64,000 nucleotides of DNA from Rugalucina vietnamica (GCA_964017185.1 OZ024879.1:22633456-22697455), one strand, 5' to 3'. Numbered from the stretch's first letter, positions 1 to 11,549 are shown. A program made the numbers and translations. Notes: generated from the letters alone by a model not told the origin.

Positions 1-153
1 ATATTTTCAAGAACATTTGAATTGATAACGCACGACCAACGGATAACAATAAGGTATGATAAAAACATATTGTAACGGCTGCAGTGAACTTAAAACAGTG
101 CTTAAGCAGAAGAAAAACAAGAAGATGAGTTTGTCTTAAAGAAGAAAACTAGT

Positions 154-228
154 GTTGTTGCTGTTGCTGCTGCTGCTGCTGAAGAAGAAGAAGAAGAAGA
201 AGAAGAAGAAGAAGAAGAAGAAGAAGAA
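154..228. repeat. GCT/GAA compound microsatellite
   Basis: A run of GTT/GCT triplets passes directly into about 15 GAA triplets. It lies in AT-rich sequence with no supported gene, so it is an ordinary trinucleotide repeat. Confidence 0.95.
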
Positions 229-1324
229 TGAGAAGAAAATGAAGGAGGAGTAGGGGATGTACTTCTGGTCTGAAAATACCAAATTCAGCATGTCACTTTT
301 CTATGAGTCGTCTGATATCTGCATTCAACAACTCTTATCCTTGTTCTTAATAGTTTTGCTCAGTATTTCACCGTAATAAATATCTTTTAAGCGTAACTGC
401 AATAATACAATAGCAAATATAAATTACCAGACGTTCTGAAGAAAAACCTCGTTTATTACAATATAAAGTATTCACAAGTAAACTGTGACAAACCAGTTTC
501 TTGTGTATCAGTTTTTTCAACATGAAAAATGTAAAACGAAGTCAATAAGCACGACTTACAACATGAAACCTTGTGTGTTTTGTCACTTAAACGGCTCATT
601 TCAGGTTATTTTAGCTTTTCTTACATTTTGTTCGACGATTGCCATTAGCCGAGTTCAACGACTGCATTCCAATTTATCAAAAGGCGTTCCCGATTGCCAT
701 TTTGATTTTCCCCTTCATTGTTAATCCGTATATTGCTCGGCCAAACTTGCAAAGAGCGTAATGAAACTTTGGTGATGTTTTGGACAGACATTCAAATGTG
801 TTATGCACAAAATGAAATTTAAATGTTGTAATAAATAACTAGATAATAGACATTTTGATGCCGACTTTACCTTGTAAACATTACAAAAAAGAAGGTTCAA
901 AGTGATGTCATGGCATTGATAAATTGAAATGAAAAACACCTATTGCACAGGGCATAGACTAATTCATTCAAGATTAGCTATGTGAAGTCAATTTGTATCA
1001 TACAAAGGTTATTTATTGTAAAAAGATCAATTTAAATGACTTACCAAACGCAGCTGGTCATAAAACTGTGCCGAGTTCAACGATTGTGTGCCGAGTTCGA
1101 AATTGCCGCTAATACGGTGTAGTATCCAATTAAAAACATGAAAAAAAAAAAAAAAAAACAATGTTATACTCAATGGGTGGTTTGCCCTTATTACACCAAG
1201 ATGGACATAAGTCACCAATATGACAGGCATGTATCGACTGAATATTTTGTACGAGATATTTTTTAGACTACCGCAGGTGATATGAGGTAGTTTTGAAGAA
1301 GACAAAAAAAAATAGGCGATTAAA
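229..1324. other. AT-rich stretch without supported gene
   Basis: Only short, low-complexity open frames are present. A segment near 1096-1115 carries a motif (ACACCGTATTAGCGGCA on the minus strand) that recurs in a small inverted-repeat MITE at 44431-44543, so part of this stretch is probably a decayed member of that family. An A16-18 tract lies near 1141. Confidence 0.5.
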
Positions 1325-2049
1325 ACAACACCCAGGGAAGCCGGTTGTTTCGACCTAGGAGGTTGTTCGATATCGGAGGTAAACAAACCTTGTAATGGAG
1401 AAACAGGGTCAGTATGTTTTCATTTTTATCTCGTATATTTTACTTCTTAGGAACACAACCACAGAACAGGTCGTCTGTATAGAGATTGTGTAGGGCTCGC
1501 TGTGCGTTTAATGGTTTGGAACTGTGTCTGTTTGACACAGAGCCACTTTGAATTGACGATTTTCTAATTTTTAACATAAAAACCATTTACATTTGAACTT
1601 ATCTGCGTTATTTCTCACTCTTGGCATAATTTGCCTATGTGGTCATGATTTATCATCATTCTTAATCACAATTCAGACATTAAGTGTTTAAATATCGTGG
1701 GAAAAAACGTAAATATTCGAAATTTGCCAGCACTAGTAGCGTTTTCTGGTGGTTGCAGTGTTCGGAGTAACTTTTTATCTATCATACGCGATGTCGGAGG
1801 AAGGGTGGTTTTGACCTCGGAGGTTCAAAATCAATTGATTTTGAGAATGTCATTTAAAAGGTCGTGAATTTTCATTTCATACGACAATAACTGATCTCTA
1901 TGATGATACCAGTACTTTTCTTGTTTATTCATCGGTAACAATAATGAATGACACTAGTTGAGTGGAATTTGACGGATGCTTTCGATTTCCCAAGAAAAAC
2001 TACAAGTCTGTGCATTGAAACAAACAGACAAGGAATGCTTTAGCATGAG

Positions 2050-2205
2050 AGACTCATTGGCGTAGTCACCCGCAAATGTAAACCAGGCGTCGCGCGTTCG
2101 ATCCCTCGCTTCTCCATTTTTTTCAGATAAGGTCTTTTACCCGACTTCATGACCGAAGCTGTTGATTGGACGTTAAACATGAAAAGAAAGAACGAAAGAG
2201 CATGA
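2050..2205 (+). mobile_element. tRNA-derived SINE
   Basis: The 5' part has a pol III B-box-like GCGTTCGATCCCT near 2096. The 3' part ends with the module GCTGTTGATTGGACGTTAAA followed by an A-rich tail, which recurs in other SINEs in this window. It is nested inside the 2.2-kb TIR element. Confidence 0.65.
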
Positions 2206-2734
2206 TTATTACGATGTGACGACAAGTATCATTGGCCGCGTCCTAGAACCCGTTTTCTTGAGCTGAGGGGGGCGGAAAGTAAATCTGCCATGCGCAGCAA
2301 ATCTGTGTCCTTGTCCTTTTAGCTTCGAGACTACACGATTTGAGTACGATCTGTGTGGCTATTTCGAGTACAGGTCGTCTCACGTACCTTGTTTGTATTA
2401 ATGTACATTTTATAATAAGATTTAGTATTAATTTAACATGTTGTTGTTAAACCTACCTTTTTCTTCTATCAATCCTATTTTATTTGTCTCAATAATCCAG
2501 TTTATCGTGTACCAATATCCAAAACACTCGCGACGAGACACCGCATTCATTATCAATCATGAAGGATTCCACATTATTGCATAAATACCCATGTCACACG
2601 ATATCAACCCTTTTATGACGAATGGATTCACCCATCATTATCATTTGGGCAAGTCCACTTTCATTTTTAGGGGCATTAGGAGTATTTTTTTTTTACTTTT
2701 TATTCAATTTACTGATGAAAATTCTCTTTGAAGC

Positions 2735-2797
2735 AAACAGTATAGCCCCAGATGGGACGCCACGTTGTGCGGCGTCACATCTGGGGCTATGCTGTTT
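2735..2797. repeat. Near-perfect 63-bp hairpin
   Basis: Two arms of about 29 bp (AAACAGTATAGCCCCAGATG and onward) are reverse complements with about three mismatches, separated by a 4-base loop. It lies inside the 2.2-kb TIR element but off its axis, so it is not the element's centre of symmetry. Confidence 0.85.
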
Positions 2798-3571
2798 TGC
2801 CTATGTTAACTTATTTTCTTTATTGTTGTTTATCTTTTAAAGATGATACTGGCTGAAAAACAAAAAATACTGTACTTAGAGACGGTCAGAACTCGATATA
2901 TTCGAGACCATGACAGGTATAATATCAACAAAAAACGTTAATATAGCTTTGTTTCTCCCTTTCTAAACCTGTAGACAATTAACCCCTTGAGGTAGAAAGT
3001 GGTAGACGCTTGTTTACGGCTGTGAGATGCTTTAAAGTGGGCATAGTTGAATTGCATTCCTCCGATATCGACGATAACACCCGAGAGCGGGTCCTCCGAG
3101 GTCTGTGCAACCTACCTCCGAACACTGCAACCACCGTAAATAAGACACCACCGTCAATAAATAACAAAAATCTAAGTGCCAGTGCAAGATATTCTATATG
3201 TCTTCGTCAGACATAATAAAATACAGGTTGAAGATCACAGCAATGCCAATAAACAATATGTAAGATGAATATTAGCACGCACATAAACAAACGTATGTGA
3301 AATATCTGTTGAAGATACTGTTTTCCCCCATTCAAACGTCATTTACGGTCAAACAACTTCTGTCCAAATCCATTTTATGCATCGTGTGCCTATATTGGTG
3401 TGTATGTGAGCGATGTGTTCTTTTTTAACACCCCTAAGCGCATTCCTATTAGAAATAAAAATGAAAAAATACTGACCCTGTTTCTCCATTACAAGGTTTG
3501 TTTACCTCCGATATCGAACAACCTCCTAGGTCGAAACAACCGGCTTCCCTGGGTGACAATTGTAACATATA

Positions 3572-4484
3572 CGAGGGTGGTTCAGAAAGTTCTGTCATAG
3601 GTGTTATAACTTTGTTAATATACATGATAGGTTGCTGTATTATACATTGATTGAAAGGGCTACATTTCTCCTTTATAATGATGCCAAAACAATGCACGAA
3701 CGAAATAAATACTTCGAAATACATGCCTTGAAAGACACCCGGGGTAAAACCACTGGCACGTTTTCTTGAATTTGTGAATATTATTGTGTGCGTTTCATGC
3801 GTTATATCTTTATAACTTCCGATCAAATTTTCTCCAACTTTACAGTTATAAGTAATAATATATTTAGAAAAGCAATGTGACAAAAATTGCCGTTATCAAT
3901 GCTATGCTGACTTTATAATAAAGCGATGTATATGACGTCATTAAAATACGTACCCCTATAGCGTTTCTGGCACCGCTGCACCATTATATGTGTTTGCTTT
4001 TTTATAAGTTTACTATAGAGCACGCTAGGATGAAACAATTAAATGGTAAAATGCATTTTAAGCTCCCTGGACTACGTGTAGATGTCAATAAATGTCATTT
4101 GAATTTAAACCGTATTTTTAATGTATGTACAACAAGCCAATTTCAATATTTCATTTTACTATAACTCAATTAAATTCAGCTGAATGATTTTGATTTTTGC
4201 AGGATATATTCATCTATGTTTCAAAAATATATTACATGGATTATATTTTTTCGATGTCGATTTTCTTTAAATAATATTCACAAATTTAAGAAAATGTGCC
4301 AGTGGTTTACCCCTGGTGTCTTTCAAGGCGTCTATTTCAAAGTATTTATTTCTTTTCGTGCATTGTTTTGGCATCATTATAAAGGAGAAATGTAGCCCTT
4401 TCAATCAAGGTATAATACAGCAACCTATTATGTCTATTAACAAAGTTATAACACCTATGACAAAACTTTCTGAACCCCCCCTCG
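3572..4484. mobile_element. Mariner-like MITE with long TIRs
   Basis: Ends CGAGGGTGGTTCAGAAAGTT and CGAGGGGGGTTCAGAAAGTT (reverse strand) are flanked by TA on both sides (3570-3571, 4485-4486). The inverted repeats run about 212 bp (3572-3783 against 4273-4484) at roughly 90% identity. The CGAGGG...TTCA...AAGTT terminus with a TA duplication matches the Tc1/mariner style. No transposase frame lies between the arms. Confidence 0.85.
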
Positions 4485-4576
4485 TAAATAGCCATGTGCG
4501 TTTGCCTGTTAACTTGGTTTCCTCGTGAAACTTTGGCGCCATGCAGGCCGACCTGGTCTTGCAGGAACCATTGATA

Positions 4577-4600
4577 ATTGCGGGCGTTCACGAACGCCCG
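4577..4600. repeat. 11-bp-stem hairpin
   Basis: TGCGGGCGTTC and GAACGCCCGCA are perfect inverted arms around a 2-base loop. It lies in an unclassified repeat whose segment at 4641-4726 recurs, diverged, at about 6196-6283. Confidence 0.8.
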
Positions 4601-4640
4601 CATATATATACGTTGATGCAAACACGCATCAATCCGGAAA

Positions 4641-4726
4641 TGACGGCAATTAGACCGATCCCACTGTTGCTCCCGCATCATCATAAGTCAGTATCTGGCG
4701 AAAAACGAGTAGGGAACCAACCATAA
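4641..4726. repeat. Unclassified dispersed repeat, copy 1
   Basis: The stretch beginning ATTAGACCGATCCCA and ending near GGGAACCAA is shared, with mismatches, with 6196-6283. It belongs to an unidentified repeat family. No coding signal is convincing. Confidence 0.5.
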
Positions 4727-4949
4727 TGATACATGCTAGGAAAAAAATTAGCCTGCTTTGGCTGAGCGAGTTCATTATCAATCACACGCCAGCTGAACAC
4801 CCACTAATGGCCACTTGTTTACACGCTGTTGCCATGGGGCCAACCAATCAAAAGTTGTTTACATGACCTAGGTCACAGCCGTTACGATAATCGGATTCCT
4901 ATTTTAAGAGAGGCTTCCCCCACTGAATCGACAGCATAGCATAGATATT

Positions 4950-5190
4950 TGAGCCACCTCGTGGGAAAACCAATAATGTGGTTTTTGAACAGGTCCGACA
5001 CAAACCAGCCTGTACAGTCGCAGAAGACAGCTAGAAGCATGGAATTTTGGATTTTAGAAGAAGACGAAATGTGCTATCCGAGAAGCGAAAACAAAGGCGC
5101 TGATCAGCTACGCAGTTACCACAAAGCTGATCTGCGTCTTTGTTTTCGCCTAGTCTACGCAGATTGTTAGTTTTCCAACGAGGCGGCTCA
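4950..5190 (-). mobile_element. M1 MITE (~240 bp, internal cruciform), full copy
   Basis: Termini TGAGCCACCTCGTGGGAAAAC and the inverted AACGAGGCGGCTCA are short inverted repeats, with the dinucleotide TT on both sides. Off-centre is a strong internal palindrome: AAAACAAAGGCGCTGATCAG pairs with CTGATCTGCGTCTTTGTTTT. This is one of at least a dozen copies in the window. The orientation is called relative to the copy at 43960-44196. Confidence 0.85.
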
Positions 5191-5654
5191 TTATTGATGC
5201 TATTGTAACAGCGAATTATGTGTTTGTAGATCATTGGCGGCACGCGGTAAAAGAAAAACAGGCTTGCTTATTAACGGTTTACAATAGTAGTAGAAATAGA
5301 TATATCCACATATTGATATTGAAAAAAATAGCTCATTCGTCTTTTGACCTACGAAGGATTTTTCTGTGTCTTTATTCTGCGGCACAGGTCGGCTTGTACA
5401 CGACCAAATGCCCCTTTTTCTGTGTTTCTTGTCGTGCAACCACAGCGTCTATTAAAATAACACATAAACATGTCATCTCTTAATTACCTGATTCTAAACA
5501 CGCATTAGTTTAAAACGCTTGATTTTCAGAAAATGATGATAACGCTCCATGTAGTGTTAATATGTTCAAATTGATAATTATGTGATTTCAGTGACTTTTC
5601 TAAACTGTTGGCTTTTATAGCTCTAGTTCGAGATGGAGGTTGAGGAAAGTAAGC
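5191..5654. other. No recognised feature
   Basis: AT-rich sequence without a supported gene or repeat match inside this window. Confidence 0.4.
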
Positions 5655-5735
5655 GAAGCTGATCTGCGTCTTTGTTTTCGCATATATATGCAAAACGTTT
5701 GGTTTTTCATGGAACTGCTCAATTATATGTTCAGA
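5655..5735 (-). mobile_element. M1 MITE, partial copy
   Basis: It holds one half of the cruciform (AGCTGATCTGCGTCTTTGTT) followed by the decayed terminus up to GGAACTGCTCA. The other half of the element is missing. Confidence 0.6.
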
Positions 5736-7017
5736 TACGGGTTCGATTATCGAACTTGTTTTTAAAAGTTGTATGCTGCAAACCCTTCATAATTCTATGA
5801 CCAGTTTCTATTATATGTACAGGCTATGTTTAAATCTTCCATCATTTGCAGTAATATCCATTCTACAACTGTAGAATCATAAATTCAACAATTACCGCAC
5901 ACATAATGTTATTAACGAGATCTTTTTTCTGCTGGTAGATTTGTGCTAAAAGAAACAATGAACTGGCTAATTGTTTTCAACACCTGATATGGTTTCATTG
6001 ATAACGACATAGCTACACATCGGCAGCAGACAACAACCAGTATAATTATAGTATTGGGATATCGCAGCTAAAATTATTACATCCACGAATGCTTGGATGT
6101 AAATATTGGCGTGCGGCTGTCTGCTTGTGTTATTGGATTTTCAAATCCGACACATGCAGCAGTCTAAGAAAAAAATAAGATCATGAACGAATTATTTCGG
6201 AATTAGACCGAACCCATCATTGTTTCCGCGTCTTCATCCACAAGTCCACAGATGGCGAATAATGAGTGGGGAACCAAATCAGCTGTTCAAAGAATTGAAC
6301 ATAATGGCAATTGATTCCATGTGTTAACATTATTATTGTGAAAGATGATAAAAAAAAATAATCCAAAATTACTGTTTTGATTTAAAAAAGGCCATTTAAA
6401 AGTTTTATTTTGAATGGTCAGAAAACCATTGCTATCTTGAAGCCCAATATTTTTTTTGATAAAATGATACTTATTTATTTGGAGTTTTTCTGATGATATT
6501 AAAAGCGAAGCATAGTAAGGTCTATCTATGCTGCGAAGATGAAGTTAGCGGAAGCGGGTCAACTCGGCCTGATACCAACTCAGCTCCTGAGTCAACTCGG
6601 TCTTGTGTCTACTTGGCCGGGTCAACTCGGTCTGGTATTGTTTAAGGTAATATGTAATATGATGTTGTGCGTGTTTTTGGCATGCCATAATTTGTCACAA
6701 TTGTCAGAAACCTATAAAAAGTTAAAACCCAGCAATTCATTTTCTAAGTGCGGGAATTTGGGCCAAATGCCTATATGTGTATAATAATTTTTGATATACT
6801 AGTGAGTAAATTATGCTACAATTCTGAGAATTTACTGGGCAGCTGTGCTGTGAGTTGATCAATGAAACATGAAAAGTGTCACAACCCTCAACATTTTGGA
6901 TAGTGGAATTTGGAAATCAGAGTTTCCGTTCTTACTTTGTTGTATGTGGGAGAAAACATGTGAATAAATATCCCGACAGGTTAACTCTAAATCTGGTCAA
7001 AACTGTTTGCCTGAATC
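5736..7017. other. Non-coding stretch with small repeats
   Basis: It contains the second copy of an unclassified repeat (about 6196-6283, matching 4641-4726) and a short tandem repeat of GGTCAACTCGG words near 6555-6635. Nothing else is supported. Confidence 0.4.
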
Positions 7018-7658
7018 TGAATCTGAATAGTTTACTGGTGTAACGCCAAACTGACAATACCTCACCAGGGGGTACGCTTGGGGAAAAATTAGTCCCTGGC
7101 TCTCACAAGAGATGCGAATTTGGACACACAATCATCATTTCAGCAGAGGAAAACAGTGATTCAGGGAGGTTATTCCAGTTCCTGATAGTCTGGGGAAAGA
7201 AACTATATTTGTAGGCATCTTTACTAGCTGAGGGTATCTGAAATGCCAAAGAGTGATGATTTACCCGAGTGAATCTTGTATAAGAAGGTTAAGGAGGACT
7301 GCTCCCTGCAGGCCTCCACGGTTGGCCACTCAAGCTCGTCAAGCAGGTCATCAACGCTGCTTCTGTTCCTCCACCGCCTGCAGATCCACCTGGCAGCTGT
7401 CCTCTGCACCTTCTCTACCTGGTCAATATCAGTATCATTATAGGAATGCCAAATAGGAGCCGCATACTCAAGCTGGGGCCTAACCAATGATTTGTATGCA
7501 ACTTCTTTAGTATGCCGAGGTGCCAAGACCAAATTGCGTCGAAGAAAGCCCAATGTCTTAGTTGCTTTACATGAAATTTCAGAAACATGTTGACCCCATT
7601 CAAGATTATCTGCAATTGTTAAACCAAGGTATATGGCAGACTGAACTGTGATTCTTTA
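7018..7658 (-). mobile_element. 5'-truncated LINE fragment, RT C-terminal part
   Basis: The minus strand encodes the region downstream of the reverse transcriptase: GLTIADNLEWGQHVSEI, then TLGFLRRNLVLAPRHTKEVA, SLVRPQLEYAAPIW and EKVQRTAARWICRRW. One frame is open from about 7655 to 7230. A frameshift then separates the last part (SFFPQTIRNWNNLPESL). The 3' end is a short ATTCAG repeat near 7012-7030. It is a close relative of the LINE at 15058-16277. The 5' truncation is typical of incomplete target-primed reverse transcription. Confidence 0.85.
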
Positions 7659-8059
7659 TGTTGTATGTTTGGTATGTCGACTTCTGTTGTATACGCTTAA
7701 TTTGTTTTTAGTTGAAGCAAGCCGGATGGCTACCTTCCTGGGAAAGAGCTAGTCATCTTGCTCTTCGTGTGTGTTGTCACATTTTCATGTTCAGGCATCC
7801 TGAACCTTCTTTTGAACTATTATGTTTGCCCTTGTTAAGTCTACATCTTTCCCGCTTGGTGTCTGGGTTGGGATTTTAAATTTAATTGCGTCCATTCCGG
7901 TGCTCTCTTTTTTACTTGTTCTAATATTTGACTATCCATTTTTTCTGCACACCAGGAACCAGGAATTAAAGCACATATGTTGAATAGGGTCAGCTTTCAT
8001 CCTATAACTAGGGCTAAACGCCCGCAAGCTTTTTGAAAAAGCTAATACTTGTTTTTTCA

Positions 8060-8160
8060 ATAATCGATATTTTACTGGCAACGCCAGTGGGATTCGAACC
8101 TGTACGGCAGAGGTACATAGCTAGTGAGAAGCCAAACGCGCTACCGACATTTCTATCACG
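8060..8160 (-). mobile_element. tRNA-like SINE head
   Basis: On the minus strand an A-box-like GTCGGTAGCGCGTTTGG is followed by a canonical B box, GGTTCGAATCCCACT, at normal tRNA spacing. The sequences around it do not form a matching acceptor stem, so this looks like a SINE head or tRNA pseudogene and not a working tRNA gene. Confidence 0.5.
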
Positions 8161-8380
8161 ATAACATGTCCATGAAATCTATACCCTTTCATATCGCACT
8201 TTGTACGGTAAAATTGTGGTTTACAGGGGTTTACCTAAATTTGTCATTTTTTATCCAAAACATAGTTGTGGGTAGTTGTTAGAACCGCCTCCCTGAGGCG
8301 GTTCTAACGAGTGCCCACAATCATGCTTTGAACAAAAAATTTAGAAATATCAACATTTTTCTGATGGATTTTTAACATTT
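8160..8380 (+). mobile_element. M2 MITE with central GC-rich hairpin, diverged copy
   Basis: It starts with ATAACATGTCCATG, as other M2 copies do. The core hairpin is GTTAGAACCGCCTC/GAGGCGGTTCTAAC, bounded by TTGTGGGTA and GCCCACAAT. It ends near TTTTTCTGATGG. Confidence 0.75.
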
Positions 8381-8399
8381 GTAAATTATTAGTTGTGTA

Positions 8400-8672
8400 C
8401 ATATTTTTTTAGTTAACTCGTACCTAATCTTTGGTCAACAAGTACCTATTTTGGTCAACTCGTACCTTTTACAATGTATCTAAAAAGTCTTTCTTTCTTT
8501 CTTTATATACTGTAACACCCCCTCGCGAGGATAACGTGCAGGTCAAGTCGTACCTTTTACAATGTATCTAAAAAGTCGTATAGGGATATCTAGGTAAGTA
8601 GGTAGGTAGGTTGGTATTGTAGCTCTGGTACAATATTTGGTCGGAGGTAGCAGCTACGACAGTCAGTCAATA
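8400..8672. repeat. Left arm of a minisatellite inverted repeat
   Basis: GGTCAACTCGTACC units and the following stretch up to CTACGACAGTC are the reverse complement of 9010-9215. The left arm also contains a short TTTC run and a duplicated TTTTACAATGTATCTAAAAA segment. Confidence 0.8.
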
Positions 8673-8755
8673 GGCAGTATGTAACAAAAACATAAAATAG
8701 TAAAAACTATTTTACAGACTAAACATCTTAGTAGCAAATGTAGTCCTAGGTCAAG

Positions 8756-9003
8756 GGTCTAAATCCCCACAAGGCCGCTGATCCACATAAACTAAAGCAT
8801 ATTGTCCTACAGACCATACACAAGGAACTTGCTCCGATTTTACAGCTGATTTACCGAAGATCCCTCGACACTGGAAAGCTCCCTATCATTTGGAAAAAGG
8901 GGATAAAACCGACCCATCCAACTGGAATCTCAAGAAAAATTCACAGACCAAAACATTCTATTCGAGCTACAGCATGGGTTCCGTGAAAAGGATCTCTTAT
9001 AAA
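8756..9003 (+). mobile_element. LINE reverse-transcriptase relic
   Basis: The + strand reads GLNPHKAADPHKLKHIVLQT, then LAPILQLIYRRSLDTGKLP and, after a gap and a frame change, ILFELQHGFREKDLL. These are the N-terminal RT blocks seen intact at 18230-18545, with about 70 codons missing between them. The relic occupies the spacer of the inverted minisatellite. Confidence 0.8.
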
Positions 9004-9009
9004 TTACAT

Positions 9010-9260
9010 ATTGACCGACTGTCGTAGCTGCTACCTCCGACCAAATATTGTACCAGAGCTACTATTCCAACCTATCTACCTACTTACCTAGCTATTCCTC
9101 TACGACTTTTTAGATACATTGTAAAAGGTACGAGTTGACCAAAATAGGTACGAGTTGACCAAAATAGGTACTTGTTGACCAAAGATCAGGTAATATGTAC
9201 GTACAAGTTGCTTAGGGTACGAGCTGACTTAGGTACGAGTCGACTATAGAAACCTTATAC
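9010..9260. repeat. Right arm of minisatellite inverted repeat
   Basis: This arm is the reverse complement of 8400-8672 followed by tandem ~20-bp units (GGTACGAGTTGACCAAAATA and variants). A further unit (TGACTTGGGCACGAGTCGAC) lies at 13529-13548, on the other side of the element at 9271-13511, which suggests that element was inserted into the minisatellite. Confidence 0.7.
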
Positions 9261-10216
9261 GAAAAATTTACGGTAGTACTGAAATGTGAAATCGGCTTGA
9301 TTTCGCAAAATGAAATGCGAAATCGTCCTCTTTTTTAATAATTTAAAGGCAAATTGGTAAACAGAAGACACTATTTCCTTGATAATATGTTTAATTAGTT
9401 ATAGGCCAACATATCGATGTATAAGGTAATAAAATTTGGTAATTGTTAAGTAATAGCCGATTTCGCGCGACAAGCTCAACCAGTTCAATCAGCGAAATCG
9501 CCTCTAATGTTAAATTTTAAAAGCAAATTTACAACCCAGATACATTATTTAAGCACAATTATAATTTGGTTAGTTATAAACCAATATCTTGACATAGAAA
9601 CATGATATATTTGGACTATTGTTATTGATAATCGAGCTTCGGGAGACGATTTCGTCCAACAAGCTTTCCGAAATCGAAGTTCAGTCAGCGAAATCACCTT
9701 ATATTAAATTTTTAAATCAAATTTATAACCCAGATACATTATCTATTCAATAATATATTTAATTAGAAATATACGAACATGTAAACGACAAGAAATTTTG
9801 ACAATAATTCTAGTAATATTCAAGCTTGCTCGTGTTTTTAGCTTCTCGCGCAACAAGCTTGACGAAATCAAAGTTCAATTAGCGAAATCGCCTCTTAAAT
9901 TAACGTAGTTACACACATACAAATTTTACTCAATAAAATAAAATGTTTTAGTAGTAATAATAATCCAACATCTTAAAGTAAAAGATTTTATCTTTTAATT
10001 ATTGTTAAGAGATTCTGCGCGATAATCTTAACCGTTAGTCAAAGTTCAAAGCGAAATCGCTTCTTATACAAACTTAATTTATATAATAAATAATTAATCC
10101 TTTCTCTACATGAAAAAAGTTCAAGAATTAATTACCAAACTTATAACACCGTCATTGTCTCTTTTATTGGAGTTTAAATTCAATTTTACACTACACGATT
10201 CAAGACGAAATCACAT

Positions 10217-10339
10217 AACGAAAACATGCTCATGCAATAAACAGAGAATTTTTGAGCTTTAAAATTTTCAGCTGAAATATTGTGAAAAATAAATTGTGGG
10301 CGGTTCTAACGAGTACCCACAATATATGTTTTGGCGGAC
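10217..10339. mobile_element. M2 MITE, internally deleted copy
   Basis: It has the M2 terminus AAAACATGCTCATGCAATAA and the right half of the hairpin (GCGGTTCTAACGAGTACCCACAAT). The left half of the hairpin is missing. Confidence 0.65.
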
Positions 10340-10383
10340 ATACTTTCGTAACGATTTATAGTGAATAGCGAAATCGAATAATT

Positions 10384-10385
<2 letters not shown>

Positions 10386-10422
<37 letters not shown>
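10386..10422. repeat. (GA)n microsatellite
   Basis: An uninterrupted GA dinucleotide run of about 18 units. Confidence 0.95.
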
Positions 10423-10424
<2 letters not shown>

Positions 10425-10666
10425 CAGGTGTTCCGATGAAATTATCTGCGTCTCTTAGTGATCAGGTACATTAAAGAAATTCGATAACCCTGTCTTGGCC
10501 CTTAATTAGATTAGTTATTGATGTTTACCTTCTGCGCGTGCTTGTTAATTGGATTATCGTCTGAAGTGTCATTTAACACGGAAGGTGTCAATTGGTCTGA
10601 TAATATTATAACAAAGAAAGCGACATTCTTGATCTGGACACAGAAGCATTTTTCCGAAGGCTTGTG

Positions 10667-10760
10667 GGCTAGGGATACGGTACCGTATCCCTAGCCTGGC
10701 GGCTAGAGATACGGTACCGTATCTGTAGCCTATATGTCGGAAATGGCTAAAGGTACGGTA
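10667..10760. repeat. Left array of GGTACC palindromes
   Basis: Two palindromes (GGCTAGGGATACGG mirrored as CCGTATCCCTAGCC, then GGCTAGAGATACGG with CCGTATCTGTAGCC) and a half unit (TGGCTAAAGGTACGGTA) follow each other with only a few bases between them. Confidence 0.9.
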
Positions 10761-10977
10761 TAAATCAAAAATCGATAATATATTCATATAATATTTTCAG
10801 GTGAGTTTTAAGTTGAAGCGTTGCAAGTTTCCTAATGAATCATAAAAATAAACATTTACGGGTGTTTTACTTTTCTCACAGTTTCATGGTTGGGCAAGCT
10901 CTACACATGCACACGAATCTTAACAGTAGTAGCGATAATTGTTTTTAATTGCAGGGGAAATTATGCGCATATATAAC

Positions 10978-11549
10978 GTGACACTTCGCCGAAAACCACT
11001 TTGCCGAAAAGTTCCGACACTTTGCCGAATGCGACACTTCGTCGAAATATTGCCGAAATTCGGCAAAACTGCCGAAAAAGATGTTATTAAGACTATTTCA
11101 TACAATGTGTTTTTTCATAACTTTTACTTAAGTCCACAGCATTATAACGATTAAATTTGTATAAATCTATAAAAAGAGGCATTCTAAATTCATAAGAAAT
11201 TATATGCTTAGGTACATCAATGACCAATTATGGTGAACTGATGAAACTAATTATTACGTATATGACCAATATAAAACATGGCGATAAACCTAATTAATTA
11301 ATCGTATTATTATTTGCATGAACACATGTTACTTCATAAATAAACAAACAAGGTAAAACAAACATAAAGCGTAATTATAGGAACTGATATTAAGTCCCCA
11401 TTAAGACAATTAAGGCTCATAGCATGACTCATTGTTAATCATTTAAAACTTTCGGCGAAGTGTCGCACCAGAGAAGAATTTTCGGCATTGTGTCGTTTCG
11501 GCGAAATGTCTTTTCGGCGAAGTGGTTTTCGGCAAAGTGTCGTGCACCG
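10978..11549. mobile_element. hAT-like MITE, 8-bp duplication
   Basis: The 8-bp word TATATAAC stands at 10970-10977 and 11550-11557. Inside it are inverted repeats made of GACACTTNGCCGAAAACCAC and further CGCCGAAA words. An 8-bp duplication is typical of hAT elements. There is no coding capacity. This is the innermost layer of the nest. Confidence 0.75.

Larger units (their letters stand above)
1329..3555. mobile_element. 2.2-kb non-autonomous TIR DNA transposon
   Basis: The first ~100 bases (CACCCAGGGAAGCCGGTTGT onward) recur almost perfectly as the reverse complement of the last ~100 bases. Both ends are flanked by ACAA (1325-1328 and 3556-3559), read as a 4-bp target duplication. A second, weaker inverted pair lies inside (about 1750-1830 against 3060-3140, sharing GGTGGTTGCAGTGTTCGGAG), and CGGAGG words are repeated on both sides. 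No transposase-like frame is present, so the element is non-autonomous. A SINE and a ~60-bp hairpin lie inside it. The superfamily is not assigned. Confidence 0.8.

Noticed and set aside
4346-4684. Minus-strand frame with QWFLQD, which recalls the WFQQD motif of mariner transposases.
   Set aside because: The rest of the frame does not match a transposase and half of it is the MITE's TIR. The resemblance is too short.
8060-8160. Functional tRNA gene on the minus strand.
   Set aside because: A and B boxes are good, but no acceptor stem forms with the flanking bases, so a SINE head is more likely.
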